64,000 nucleotides of DNA from Clostridium sp. C105KSO13. Its GTDB lineage: Bacteria > Bacillota > Clostridia > Lachnospirales > Lachnospiraceae. The position numbers and the translations under genes are program-made. Position 1 is the first letter of the stretch. Every line of letters starts with the position of its first letter. The stretch spans positions 1-64,000 of the forward strand of contig NZ_FBWL01000162.1 in the NCBI RefSeq assembly GCF_001517425.1. The letters are read 5' to 3'. Shown here one piece after another: positions 34,001-43,005 of this stretch. The notes under the pieces were generated by a model, which did no database searches, had not been told where the DNA came from, and saw only the letters and a program-made list of their open reading frames with translations.

Positions 34001-36891
34001 AAAAAGGCTATGCCTGCAGCATTGCCCTTCCTTACGGTACATATATCGTGCGGGAGACAACAACGCCTCACAATTATAAACCAGTGGATGATTTTATCGT
34101 GCGGATCACAGAACATAAGCCCAATACCCCACAGATATGGAGGGTACTTCTGGATGATGAGTTTGAAGCAAAGCTGAAAATCACGAAGCAGGATGATGAA
34201 ACAAAAAAAACGGTTCTGGCTAAAGATACAGAGTTTAAGATTTACAATCTGGATAAAAAAGAATATGTGGAACAGGTAACAACATATCCGACAACGATAG
34301 TCCATAAATCTTATTTTACAGATGCTCAGGGGTATCTGATTCTGCCGCAGAACCTGAAAATTGGAAACTACCGTATTGAAGAAGTGCAAGCTCCTTATGG
34401 TTACACGTTGAATGAGAATTATTATGAAGTTGCTGTAGATTCCAATACGGCATACCAGATAGACAGCGTTTCCGGGGATGCAATTATTGAAGTAATCTAT
34501 GAAAATCATCCGGTAAAGGGAGAACTGCAGATTGTGAAGCAGGGTGAAATCCTGGATGGTTTTAAGAATGACTTTATTTATGAGACAGAACAGCTTTCCG
34601 GGGCTGTATTTAAGGTTTTCGCTGAAGAGGATATTTATACTGCTGATTTTCAGAAAGATAATGAGGGAAACCGGATTTTAGAATATACGTCCGGGGAATT
34701 GGTGGCAACCTTGACTACTGACGAAAAAGGCAAAGCAAAGCTATCTGACCTGCCACTTGGAACTTATAAAATAGTGGAATATGTGGCTCCAGATGGGTTT
34801 GTGCTGAATGAAGAAACACAGACGGTAACGTTTAGCTATGTGGATCAGAATACTGCAGTCATAGAGCAGACAGCCATTTTTGAAAATGACCGCCAGAAGG
34901 TGGAAATTTCTGTTGTGAAAAAAGATGCACAGACAAAGAAAGAAGTGGCAGGCGCTGTCTTTGGACTATACGCGAAAGAGGATATCCTTGCACATGGAGA
35001 GGTAATTATAAAAGCGGATACACTGCTTGTAAAATCGGCTACAGGTGAGGATGGGAAAGCAGTATTTAATCTGGACGTACCGTTTGGAAAATATTATATC
35101 AAAGAAACAGAAGCGCCGGCAGGCTATGTATCTTCTGACCAGGTGTTAGATGTAACGGCAGAATACCAGGGGCAGGATGTGAAAGTTGTGTATCTGTCCT
35201 CAGAATTTCTGAATGAGCCGACAAAGATTGTCGTGAAAAAGACAGATATCACCACCGGTGTTGAACTTTCCGGGGCAAAGCTCAAAGTGATTGATAAGGA
35301 TGGGAATGTAGTAGATAGTTGGACTTCCGTTAAAGGCAAGGAACACTTGATTGAACGCCTGACCGTAGGTGAAACTTATACGCTGCGTGAGGAACTGGCA
35401 CCCTATGGTTACCTGCAGGCGGAGGAAATTACGTTTACAGTAAAAGACACAGCAGAGGTTCAGAGGGTGGAAATGAAAGATGATGTACCAATCGGAACAT
35501 TGCTGATTAACAAGAAGGGTGAATTTTTAGATAAGGTTTCCATCCTGGATTCCATTGGCGGATGGGTAGCACATTTGTTTGAGTATGTTACTGGATCTTT
35601 AAAGGATGTCACGTTTGAGGTATATGCATCCGAGGATATAAAAGCCGCCGATGGGGAAAGTGATGATTATTATGAAAAAGACGAATTGGTAGCATCCATC
35701 ACTACAGATGAAACAGGTTATGCAAAACTTGAGAACTTGCCGCTTGGGAAATATTATGTGAAAGAAAAGGAAACGGCAGAAGGCTTTGTGCTGGATGGAG
35801 AAATCCGGGAGATTGATTTGACCTACCGTGACCAGAATACGGCAGAAGTGACATTTTCTACAGATTGGCTAAATAACCGTCAGAAAGTGGAGGTATCTGT
35901 GCTGAAAAAGGAGAAAGATTCAGACAGGGTACTGGAAGGCGCTGTATTCGCTCTATACACAAAAGAGGATATTAAAAATAAAGATGGTAAAGTGGTTATG
36001 GAAGCCGATACTTTGATAGAGGAAAGAGCTACGGATCAGGAAGGAAAGCTGGTTTTTATGGCTGACCTGCCTATTGGATATTCCTATTATGTGAAAGAGA
36101 CTGCGCCAGCGCCTGGATTTGCTACAACAGACGAAACACAGGAATTTGATTTTACATATAAAGATGCCGAAAAGGAGCGTATTTCGTATGAGTTTACGTT
36201 TGAAAATGAACCTACGGTATTTGAGTTCACAAAACTATCCCTTATGGATGAAAAAGAAATAGAGGGAGCAAAACTTCAGGTGACAGATGAAACAGGCAAA
36301 GTTATCGAAGCATGGACTTCCGGAAAAGAGCCGCATATTATCAAAGAATTAATAGTGGGAAAGACATATACTCTGACAGAAACACAGCCTGCGGATGGTT
36401 ACGTGACAGCAGAGGATATTGAATTTACCGTCCTGGATACGAAAGAGGTTCAGAAAGTGGCAATGAAAGACGATGTGACGAAGGTAGAAATCTCCAAAAC
36501 GGATATTGCCGGTAAGGAGCTGCCAGGTGCAAAGCTGGTAATTCTGGACAAGGAAGGCAAGGTTATAGAAAGCTGGACATCCGGTGAGAAGCCGCATTAT
36601 ATTGAGATGCTACCTATAGGAGAATATACATTGCATGAAGAGGCGGCGCCGGAAGGGTATCTGGTAGCGGAGGATGTGAAATTCTCTGTAAAGGATACTG
36701 GGGAAATCCAAAAGGTTGTTATGAAGGATGAAGCAAAACCGGCGGATACACCGGAGAACGTCACTCCATCCCGCAGTACGCCAAAGACTGGGGATGAGAG
36801 CAATTTATTGTTCTGGTTTATAGTAATGGTGCTGGCTTTGTCTGGCTGTGCAGGCACTATGTTTCTGCTTGGCAAAAAGAAAAAAGACTGA
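31027..36891 (+). CDS. Giant sortase-anchored Cna-B/SpaA surface protein
   Basis: 1954 residues. Signal peptide ending near AYAA (residue about 32), a Glu/Ser-rich linker, then a thioester-like (TQXA) domain around 225-350 with the reactive-Cys motif AYCLES (about 255). The expected TQxA reads THIA (about 311). Some 13 Cna-B/SpaA repeats follow, each with a GAVFGLY-like start and an E-x-x-APxGY-like end, suited to isopeptide bonds. The C-terminus has TPKTGD (about 1916), a hydrophobic helix and KKKKD, an LPXTG-type sorting signal. ATG 31027 has GAGG eight bases upstream. No sortase is present, so a host sortase must act. Likely adhesin or mating-aggregation factor. Confidence 0.9.
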   Translation: MKGKVKRMLSGLLSVVTILSSCIQPLAAYAAEPEPAPYEAEFPALSKVIDMLEADEVVTASDYEVEIGSIDVKCDFTGLDINLEKVKVTFHEAKNENGQDFDIDQAGTYNAVYFIQPVSGNPAYHISRKIIVKEPVLETQSEKTEQESGSYTDQTEESENDEGESDSYQEEILGEIPSTDKPVDEPETETRKKENLEEEPEAVEIAAEEGLLLFAADTTSRASGTATMVKGRTIYYPSNLGNYFTCYFTVNGKIAYCLESAKASPDTGDYASSVLEGNPNLQKAIYYGYGGAGDVSGTYMPDFDEDLKYVFTHIAASYFYCGIDGFAGCTMDDLQECGVLGWIDYLASLPAPPDPFLNLSKTELKASYDGSGQTTGTIKLNGDTRNGITLKIPKGVTYHNKTTGSSQTGGTVRIAGGTSFYFTAPVTVNGEWKTGDMRGSIRNIWKALVVSTGDYTQDIGSYYEEDSGNSVSFSVDWLELAKVKVSKVDSKNPDAKLSGAVFGIYKDKACTQLITKMPATDSNGASAAEIVMTQDTVYLKEITAPIGYRLNTTAYNVKLVANQTTSVTVPDVEQLGELTVYKEGQVLCGADVTDTGTIFRYENCRQAGAVYEVYAGEDVFTAYGALMYKKGDLVKGSLTTDSNGAVILKNLHLGTYVIKEVQAPENFYNPAEEKTVTLSYAGQNVETVFSETTYTNDRQKAKVSVIKKDKDTLNPLDGGIFGLYADSDITSEDGNVVVKKGTLIEKAATGEDGTAVFMADLPIGFSYCVKEEQAPEGYLRNTNDIYSFRFFYTNDEEAEVAFNHTFVNERVNAKISIQKKDAETNESVAQGDATLDKAVYGLYAREDIVHPDGATGVIYEAGEKVASLTTDENGGAVIGNLYLGSYYVKEISPPVGYLADEAEHDLVCNYEGDLVATVERGCISPEQVKKQPFQLIKAADNGKTDADLLSGAGFTAYLLSSLDIKEDGSYDFDSASPVILGENGATEIFTDEKGYACSIALPYGTYIVRETTTPHNYKPVDDFIVRITEHKPNTPQIWRVLLDDEFEAKLKITKQDDETKKTVLAKDTEFKIYNLDKKEYVEQVTTYPTTIVHKSYFTDAQGYLILPQNLKIGNYRIEEVQAPYGYTLNENYYEVAVDSNTAYQIDSVSGDAIIEVIYENHPVKGELQIVKQGEILDGFKNDFIYETEQLSGAVFKVFAEEDIYTADFQKDNEGNRILEYTSGELVATLTTDEKGKAKLSDLPLGTYKIVEYVAPDGFVLNEETQTVTFSYVDQNTAVIEQTAIFENDRQKVEISVVKKDAQTKKEVAGAVFGLYAKEDILAHGEVIIKADTLLVKSATGEDGKAVFNLDVPFGKYYIKETEAPAGYVSSDQVLDVTAEYQGQDVKVVYLSSEFLNEPTKIVVKKTDITTGVELSGAKLKVIDKDGNVVDSWTSVKGKEHLIERLTVGETYTLREELAPYGYLQAEEITFTVKDTAEVQRVEMKDDVPIGTLLINKKGEFLDKVSILDSIGGWVAHLFEYVTGSLKDVTFEVYASEDIKAADGESDDYYEKDELVASITTDETGYAKLENLPLGKYYVKEKETAEGFVLDGEIREIDLTYRDQNTAEVTFSTDWLNNRQKVEVSVLKKEKDSDRVLEGAVFALYTKEDIKNKDGKVVMEADTLIEERATDQEGKLVFMADLPIGYSYYVKETAPAPGFATTDETQEFDFTYKDAEKERISYEFTFENEPTVFEFTKLSLMDEKEIEGAKLQVTDETGKVIEAWTSGKEPHIIKELIVGKTYTLTETQPADGYVTAEDIEFTVLDTKEVQKVAMKDDVTKVEISKTDIAGKELPGAKLVILDKEGKVIESWTSGEKPHYIEMLPIGEYTLHEEAAPEGYLVAEDVKFSVKDTGEIQKVVMKDEAKPADTPENVTPSRSTPKTGDESNLLFWFIVMVLALSGCAGTMFLLGKKKKD

Positions 36892-36922
36892 TGAAACAGT
36901 CAAAATAAAATGATATAGGAAT

Positions 36923-36970
36923 GGGCGTTCGTGGATAGCTGTGATTTAGCTTTTTACGGACGCTCTTTTT
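36923..36970 (+). terminator. Terminator after the surface-protein gene
   Basis: GCGTTCGT and ACGGACGC (G-T wobbles) pair around an inner AGCT-containing loop; TCTTTTTC follows. It separates the surface-protein gene from the conjugation operon. Confidence 0.6.
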
Positions 36971-36989
36971 CTTGAATGAGGAGGATAAA

Positions 36990-37133
36990 ATGGTGGGAAT
37001 CGTGATTACAGGCTTTGCTGTTGTGGTGTCGTTTTGTATGTACTGCTGTGTCCGTGTGGGGGCACTGGAGGATCGAAGGATGGAGGAATTAAGAAAGAAG
37101 GAGAAGCCGGATGCAGACAGGGAAAGCGGATAA
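36990..37133 (+). CDS. 47-residue membrane protein
   Basis: Starts MVGIVITGFAVVVSFCMYCC and has one N-terminal membrane helix followed by a charged helix ending DADRESG. GAGGAGG precedes the ATG closely. It overlaps the next gene by 23 bases. Small one-helix proteins (DUF3789-like) stand at this place in related elements, at the head of the transfer operon. Function unknown. Confidence 0.5.
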   Translation: MVGIVITGFAVVVSFCMYCCVRVGALEDRRMEELRKKEKPDADRESG

Positions 37134-37413
37134 AAGAAGGTATGCATGGGATAAGCCGTCAGACTGTGCCTATTGCTATTTTTGGAGTAAATTAAAAGGC
37201 TGTAAAAAGAAAGAGTGCTATTATCTGCTTCCGGAAAAAACCCCCCTGTCTGCTGGTGGTGCGGCGCAGATGCCGGACTGCCGGGGATGTCCATATGGCA
37301 GGAGTACACCGTGTATCGGCTTCTGCTTACAGAAAATTATTTTAGAGATGAAACAGAAGAGACAGGGCAATAGAAAGGCAGGTGGACAGAAAAATGCAGG
37401 ACGAAGTAAATGA
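37111..37413 (+). CDS. Cysteine-rich small protein
   Basis: 100 residues with ten cysteines in paired patterns (CAYCYFW, CKKKECYY, CRGCPYG, CIGFC), consistent with zinc binding. The basic tail (KQKRQGNRKAGGQKNAGRSK) suggests nucleic-acid contact. AAGGAG lies seven bases before the ATG. It overlaps the preceding small gene and the next gene (37394), so it is part of the transfer operon. I do not recognise the family. Confidence 0.6.
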   Translation: MQTGKADKRRYAWDKPSDCAYCYFWSKLKGCKKKECYYLLPEKTPLSAGGAAQMPDCRGCPYGRSTPCIGFCLQKIILEMKQKRQGNRKAGGQKNAGRSK

Positions 37414-37948
37414 GAAGGTAATATCAATCTGTATCAATGGGGGTAAAATTTCTGCCCGGATTTTGAAAAATTCTCTTTCAAAGGCTCTGGTGGATATAGA
37501 GCAGGAGGAAAAGAGGAAACAGCAGAATCTACGGCAGCGGAAGAATCAGCGGCAGCATAAGAAAAGCATGAAGAAAGAGCAGATAAAAAGGCAGGGGGCT
37601 TATAAAGGAAAACAGAGTATAAGAAAGCTGAAAGCTCAGAACTTGGAACTTACCAATATTGCGATTACAGGCAGCAATGTTAAGTCTTTTGAAAAGTATG
37701 CCAGGAAATATAACATTGACTACAGCCTGCAAAAAAACCGGTCTGCTGAACCACCCCAGTATTTTGTGTTTTTTAAAGCAAAGGACGTTGATTCAATGAC
37801 GGCTGCATTTAAAGAGTATACCGGATGGCAGATGAAAAAAAGCAAGAAGGTATCTATACGAAAGAAACTGTCATTGGCAAAAGAGCGTATCGCAAAACAT
37901 AAGCAGCGTGAAAAAACAAAGAGTAAAGAGAGGGATACGGCACGATGA
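37394..37948 (+). CDS. PcfB/DUF3801 relaxosome accessory protein
   Basis: 184 residues. The N-terminal MQDEVNEKVISICINGGKIS and the later domain (AQNLELTNIAITGSNVKSF, then DYSLQK, FKAKDVDSMTAAFKEY) match PcfB of pCF10 and DUF3801 proteins, which link the relaxase-DNA complex to the coupling ATPase. The tail is very basic. The start at 37394 has AGGTGGA seven bases upstream. The coupling-protein gene follows with an ATGA overlap. Confidence 0.85.
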   Translation: MQDEVNEKVISICINGGKISARILKNSLSKALVDIEQEEKRKQQNLRQRKNQRQHKKSMKKEQIKRQGAYKGKQSIRKLKAQNLELTNIAITGSNVKSFEKYARKYNIDYSLQKNRSAEPPQYFVFFKAKDVDSMTAAFKEYTGWQMKKSKKVSIRKKLSLAKERIAKHKQREKTKSKERDTAR

Positions 37949-39337
37949 CAGATAGAAAGGGAAAGGATTCCAAAGGAAGAAAATTCCTGGGAGAGTGCCT
38001 AAAGAAATTGTATCAGGATATCGCAGGGAAAATTCCTGTTGTAGATAAAAAACGGTTGATTGTGATGAATATTCCCTATGTGATTGTGTTTTATCTGGTA
38101 GATAAACTGGCTTGGCTGTACCGACACTGTTTTGCAGAATCTCTAATTGAAAGACTGGGGGTATTGCTTTTGAATTTTGGGGTAGCATTTAAAAATCCCT
38201 TTCCTAGTTTTTACCTTGATGATTTCCTGATTGGACTGATAGGAGCAGGATTGATTAAAATGGCAGTTTATTTTAAGGGAAAAAATGCAAAAAAGTTCCG
38301 GCAGGGTGAGGAATACGGCTCTGCCAGATGGGGAACACCGAAGGACATCGCACCATTCATTGATCCGGTATTTGAAAATAATATCCTGTTGACACAGACG
38401 GAGAGGCTTACCATGAACAGCCGACCAAAGCTTCCAAAGTATGCCAGAAATAAAAATGTTATTGTAATCGGCGGGAGCGGTTCCGGAAAGACCCGATTCT
38501 ACGTGAAACCCAATTTAATGCAAATGACCCCAAACGTGAGCTATGTGGTGACTGATCCGAAAGGAACAATACTGGTCGAGTGCGGAACCATGCTGCGGCG
38601 TGGTACGCCAAAAATGAAAGATGGGAAGCCTGTACGGGATAAGAATGGCAGAATTATCTATGAGCCATATCGTATTAAAGTTCTGAACACGATTAATTTC
38701 AAAAAAAGTATGCACTATAACCCTTTCCGGTATATACGAAGTGAAAAAGATATCCTGAAATTAGTCACTACCATTATTGCCAATACAAAAGGGGAAGGGG
38801 ATAAGTCCTCTGAGGATTTTTGGGTGAAGGCGGAACGGCTCTTATATTGTGCGCTGATTGGTTATATCTATTATGAAGCACCGGAAGAAGAACAGAATTT
38901 TTCTACCTTGTTGGAATTTATTAATGCTTCCGAAGCCAGGGAGGATGATGAAGAATTTAAAAATGCAGTAGACGAATTATTTGAAGAACTGGAAGCACAG
39001 GAGCCGGAGCATTTTGCGGTGAGGCAGTATAAGAAATATAAGCTGGCGGCAGGAAAAACCGCAAAATCCATCCTCATTTCCTGTGGGGCAAGGTTAGCGC
39101 CGTTTGACATTGCCGAATTACGGGAACTGACTTCTTATGATGAGATGGAACTGGACATGCTCGGTGATCAGCGCACTGCTATGTTTGTTATTATCTCTGA
39201 TACAGATGATACTTTTAACTTTATTGTGGCAATTATGTACACACAGCTATTTAATCTTCTGTGTGACCGTGCAGATGATGTGCATGGCGGCAGACTTCCA
39301 TACCACGTGCGGCTGCTTCTTGATGAGTTTGCCAACA
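37945..39337 (+). CDS. VirD4/TraG-type coupling ATPase, exon 1
   Basis: First 464 codons of a type IV coupling protein that feeds the relaxase-DNA complex to the mating channel. Two membrane helices (about 30-105), then the ATPase domain with Walker A GGSGSGKTRFYVKPN and DPKG. The Walker B strand reads RLLLDEFAN, and the reading frame is cut immediately after it by a group II intron. Without splicing, translation runs into the intron and stops at 39393 after 19 foreign residues. Joined to exon 2 (42158-42714) the frame is restored as DEFANIGQIPKFDKL, giving 649 residues. Confidence 0.9.
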
Positions 39338-42157
39338 GTGTGACGCGTTCTACGGTTAAAACGGTAGGAATAACCGACAAAGCCGTAGCTTAAGGTCACG
39401 AATGAGTGATTTTAAAGAACTATATAATTGATGTCTCAAATGAAGGAGTAACGCCCGGAAGGGGACACGCTAATACTTCGGATAGCGCCGGACAATACAG
39501 AATGTCCGGGGTTATAAGCCCGGGGAAGACGTGCGAAGTACACCCTAACACGGAAAGGTGAGGAAAGGTCGGCAGTGATGCAGGCTGTGTATGACAGTGC
39601 GGGCGGGGTTATCATAAGGTTAGAATGACCAAAAGGCGGTCTGACAAAGTTTTCGAATGTACGGCTCTAAAGGAATGGCCGGTAGAAATGCCGGTGTACC
39701 AATCGGGTACGCCATGTGGGGAAAAGTAATGGTTGTTAGCAGTGAAATTCCCTTTGCGCTTACAGGGCGTAAGTTTTCTGGAAAGAATCCGGGAAATACT
39801 GGCAGGGCTAAAGAAACGACCTAAGTGATAACAATGCTAAATTATATGGAACGTGGAAAGCAACCAACGAAAGAGCCTGCTGTAAGGCGATAAAGAATTT
39901 CGTTTGTATCGAAAGAGGACAGGGGCAGATATCCCCTGAAATTATAAGAGCATTTATGGTTGTGAGAGTAGTGCCACAGTACCTGTGAAGCCGTGATAAT
40001 AAGCGGTGGAGGGATAGGCACAAGCCGATACTGATGTAACTTTTATATCTATATAGTAATCTACACAGGAGATTTTCATAGCTGTCGAGGTGTGACTAAG
40101 CAACCCCGGTTGCCGGAAAAAATCAATCTCCGATAAGGAGCTGATTACTATGACAAAACGAATTGTAAACAAAGCAGAGCGAAATGCAGAGAGATATGAC
40201 GCAAAGGAAGTCGGGTATCAACTGTATGAAGACAGTGGGAATCAGAAAACGTTTAAAAGACTGATGCCGTTTGTGGTATCAGAGCAAAATATCCTGCTTG
40301 CATATCGAAATATCTGCAAAAACGGGGGAAGTAAGACTCCCGGGACAGATGGAAAAACAATTGTACAAATACAGGAGTTATCCATTGAGGAGGTCATAAA
40401 AACCGTTAGAAACAAACTGAATTACTACCAACCCAAGAAAGTCAGGCGAGTGGAAATCCCGAAAGATAATGGAAAAACCAGACCATTAGGTATTCCAAGC
40501 ATCTGGGACAGAATTATTCAACAGTGTATCCTGCAAATACTGGAGCCTGTTTGTGAGGCTAAATTTCATGAACGAAACAATGGTTTCAGACCCTATCGCT
40601 CCACACAGAATGCCATTGCCCAATGCTATAAGATGGCACAGATACAAAATCTGCATTTTGTTGTGGATGTAGATATCGTTGGATTTTTTGATAACATTGA
40701 CCACAATAAGCTCATCCGACAGTTGTGGGGAATTGGAATACAGGACAGAAAGCTAATTATGATTATTAAGCAGATGCTGAAAGCAGAAATTCTGTTCAAT
40801 GACATTACAATGACCCCGGAAACTGGTACACCACAGGGGGGATTTTATCCCCACTTCTGGCAAATGTAGTATTGAATGAACTGGACTGGTGGATTGCCAG
40901 TCAGTGGGAAATGTTCCAAATCAGAGAGGGAACGACAGGATATGAATATAACAAAGTTGATGATGAGGGAAATGTACTGGCAGTTGACAAGACGCAAAAA
41001 TGGAACCGCATGAGAGCCACTACAAAATTAAAGGAAATGTATGTTGTCAGGTACGCCGATGACTTTAAAATTTTTTGCAGGGACTATGTAACTGCAAAGA
41101 AAACGATGTGTGCAACGAAGCTGTGGTTAGCCGAGAATCTCCACTTACAGACAAGCGATGAAAAGTCGGGAATTACGAATCTCAGGAAAAACTATACAAC
41201 ATTCCTGGGAATCAAATTTAAAGTAGTCCCCAAGGGCAAGAGATGGATTGTACGTTCGCATATGGCGGATAAAAGTAAAGAGAAAGCGATTCATAGAATC
41301 AGAGGTCTGTGGAATGACATCAAGAATCCGGGCAAGCAGGCAGAGTTGGAGAAAAATATCACATTATATAATTCTGTGGTTATGGGTATGCACAACTACT
41401 ACTGTATGGCAACGATGGTTTCAGCGGATTTTGCTGAAATACACTATAAAGCAATGGGAAAAAGTAATGGTGTGAATCATAACAGGCGGTGCATTCCATT
41501 AAAAAAAGAGGGAGAGATAACCAGTAAAGTAATTATGGAAAGATACGGAGCATCAAAACAATTCCGCTGGATGAGAGGAAGAATGATTCTTCCGGTGGGT
41601 TATGTATCTTATGTTTATCCCAAGTATAAACGGCGTTGCGTCAACAAATATATACGGAAGTATTCAGATGGTGAAAACTGTGTCAGTTTTGAAGTCATGA
41701 AATACATGATGGAAAATGCAAAAAGCTATCCAACGCTTGAAATGGCAGATAATGCCCTATTAAGATATATAGCACAAAAAGGAAAGTGTGCAGTAACACA
41801 TGAGCCGCTATGCGTCTATGACATGGTATGCCAGCATATCAAACCGGTAAATGGTGAAAGGAATGACACATACCGAAATCTGATAATTATATCAGCAGAT
41901 GTTTCAAAGCTGATTCTAGCGGAAAACAAAAAGACCATAAGGCGAATGGTGAGAACCCTGAGCCTTACAGCAGAAATGCAAGATAAAGTAAACAAACTCC
42001 GTAAGCATAGGGAGTTAGAAAAGATACAATTCGAAGACTATATAGATACTAAGAAGTAAAATCAGTCGGTGGAACGCCGTGTGAGGGGAAACTTTCATGC
42101 ACGGTGTGGAGCGGGGGAAAAGCCCGAGACGCAAGTCAGAGGCTTACCTATCGCTAT
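39338..42157 (+). mobile_element. Group II intron 1, inside the VirD4 gene
   Basis: 2820 bases in the sense orientation. The 5' end GTGTGACGC fits the GUGYG rule. Bases 39338-40149 are the folded domain I-III region with no gene. Domain IV holds a reverse transcriptase (40150-42059, frameshifted). Domain V lies at 42071-42109 (GGAACGCCGTGTG arm with GCACGGTGTGG) and domain VI ends ..TCGCTAT. Removing it joins AACA to TCGGACAG and restores the VirD4 frame and the conserved residues N-I-G-Q-I-P exactly, which fixes both borders. Confidence 0.9.
40150..42059 (+). pseudogene. Intron 1 reverse transcriptase/maturase, frameshifted
   Basis: LtrA-type intron protein in two frames. The first part (40150-40869) holds RT motifs to GTPQGG; the frame then shifts at a six-G run (40836-40841), where a seventh G would restore GILSPLLANVVLNELDWW. 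The second part (from about 40842 in the other frame, ORF 40872-42059) holds the catalytic YADD, the X/maturase region and a C-terminal HNH-like domain (CAVTHEPL, CQHIKP) whose last His is missing (KLILA against RLIHA in intron 2). About 636 residues if repaired. AAGGAG lies nine bases before the ATG. It may be dead, a sequencing error, or rescued by slippage. Confidence 0.85.
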
Positions 42158-42714
42158 TCGGACAGATTCCTAAATTTGATAAATTGATTGCGACCATCCG
42201 AAGCCGGGAAATCTCGGCTTCTATTATTTTGCAGTCACAGAGCCAGCTAAAAACAATCTATAAAGATGCTGCTGAAACAATCACAGGAAACTGTGACACC
42301 ATGCTGTTTTTAGGCGGCAAGGAAAGTACCACATTAAAAGAAATTTCAGAAACTTTAGGAAAAGAAACGATTGATCTGTATAACACGTCGGATACCCGTG
42401 GGCAGAGCCGTTCCTATGGTTTGAATTACCAGAAAACAGGTAAGGAACTTATGAGCCGGGATGAACTTGCGGTCATGGATGGAAATAAATGTATCCTGCA
42501 GCTCCGCGGTGTTCGTCCGTTTCTCAGTGACAAGTTTGACATCACTAAGCATAAACGATATCAGGAACTATCGGACTATGATAAAAAGAATGTTTTTGAT
42601 GTGGAAGCATACTTAGAACACCGACTTAAACTTAGTGCAACAGAGGAATTTGAATTGTTTGAAGTAGATGGAAGTGAGGAAATTATAGAGGAACAAGCTG
42701 ATACAGAGCAATAA
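42158..42714 (+). CDS. VirD4/TraG-type coupling ATPase, exon 2
   Basis: Last 185 codons of the coupling ATPase. It begins inside codon I of IGQIPKFDKLIATIRSREIS, followed by ILQSQSQLKTIYKDAAETI (sensor-like motif of VirD4/TcpA proteins), GNCDTMLFLGG, and an acidic tail (EEIIEEQADTEQ). It has no start codon of its own that fits; a frame open from 42097 is intron sequence. The ATPase motifs are therefore divided between the two exons. Confidence 0.9.
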
Positions 42715-42740
42715 AAGTAATATTTAGAAAGAATTGTGAA

Positions 42741-42763
42741 CTTTACGACACGATGTCGCAAAG
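42741..42763. promoter_or_regulatory. 23-bp near-palindrome, copy 2, upstream of the channel genes
   Basis: CTTTACGACA, three centre bases CGA, then TGTCGCAAAG. It differs from the copy at 26936-26958 only at two central positions. It lies 27 bases after the VirD4 stop and 20 bases before a possible leader peptide. Confidence 0.6.
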
Positions 42764-42783
42764 CTGCGGAAAGGAAAGGTGCA

Positions 42784-42843
42784 ATGGATTTGGCAGATAC
42801 GGACTCTAAATATAAGCGCCCACCTATTCGGGCAGAGCCATAA
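42784..42843 (+). CDS. Possible 19-residue leader peptide
   Basis: An ATG with GGAAAGG four bases upstream opens a frame of 19 codons (MDLADTDSKYKRPPIRAEP). It lies between the palindrome and a terminator hairpin, an arrangement that resembles transcription attenuation. Expression is unproven. Confidence 0.3.
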   Translation: MDLADTDSKYKRPPIRAEP

Positions 42844-42920
42844 AAAGGGTAAGGATAGTCCGGGGCACAGTAAAAACCAAAAAATCGGAAGGGAGAAAAA
42901 CTGAATCAGGAAAGGGCGAA

Positions 42921-42946
42921 CCGGCGATATCTATCGGCGGTTTTTT
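42921..42946 (+). terminator. Terminator/attenuator before the Maff2 gene
   Basis: CCGGCGATA and TATCGGCGG (one mismatch) with a two-base turn, followed by six T. It stands inside the conjugation operon, 60 bases before the next gene. Confidence 0.65.
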
Positions 42947-42958
42947 CATACTGTGCAT

Positions 42959-42982
42959 AACAGGGAGAAAAACCCTGTTTTC
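42959..42982 (+). other. Second hairpin directly before the Maff2 gene
   Basis: AACAGGG and CCCTGTT with a seven-base A-rich loop and a short T-run. With the previous hairpin it may make a tandem attenuator. Confidence 0.45.
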
Positions 42983-43005
42983 CAGATTTAAGTTTAAAAA
43001 TTTAT

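Noticed and set aside
39338-39393. C-terminal 19 residues of an unspliced VirD4 as a genuine protein end
   Set aside because: They are encoded by the intron's 5' end; the conserved ATPase continues in exon 2.
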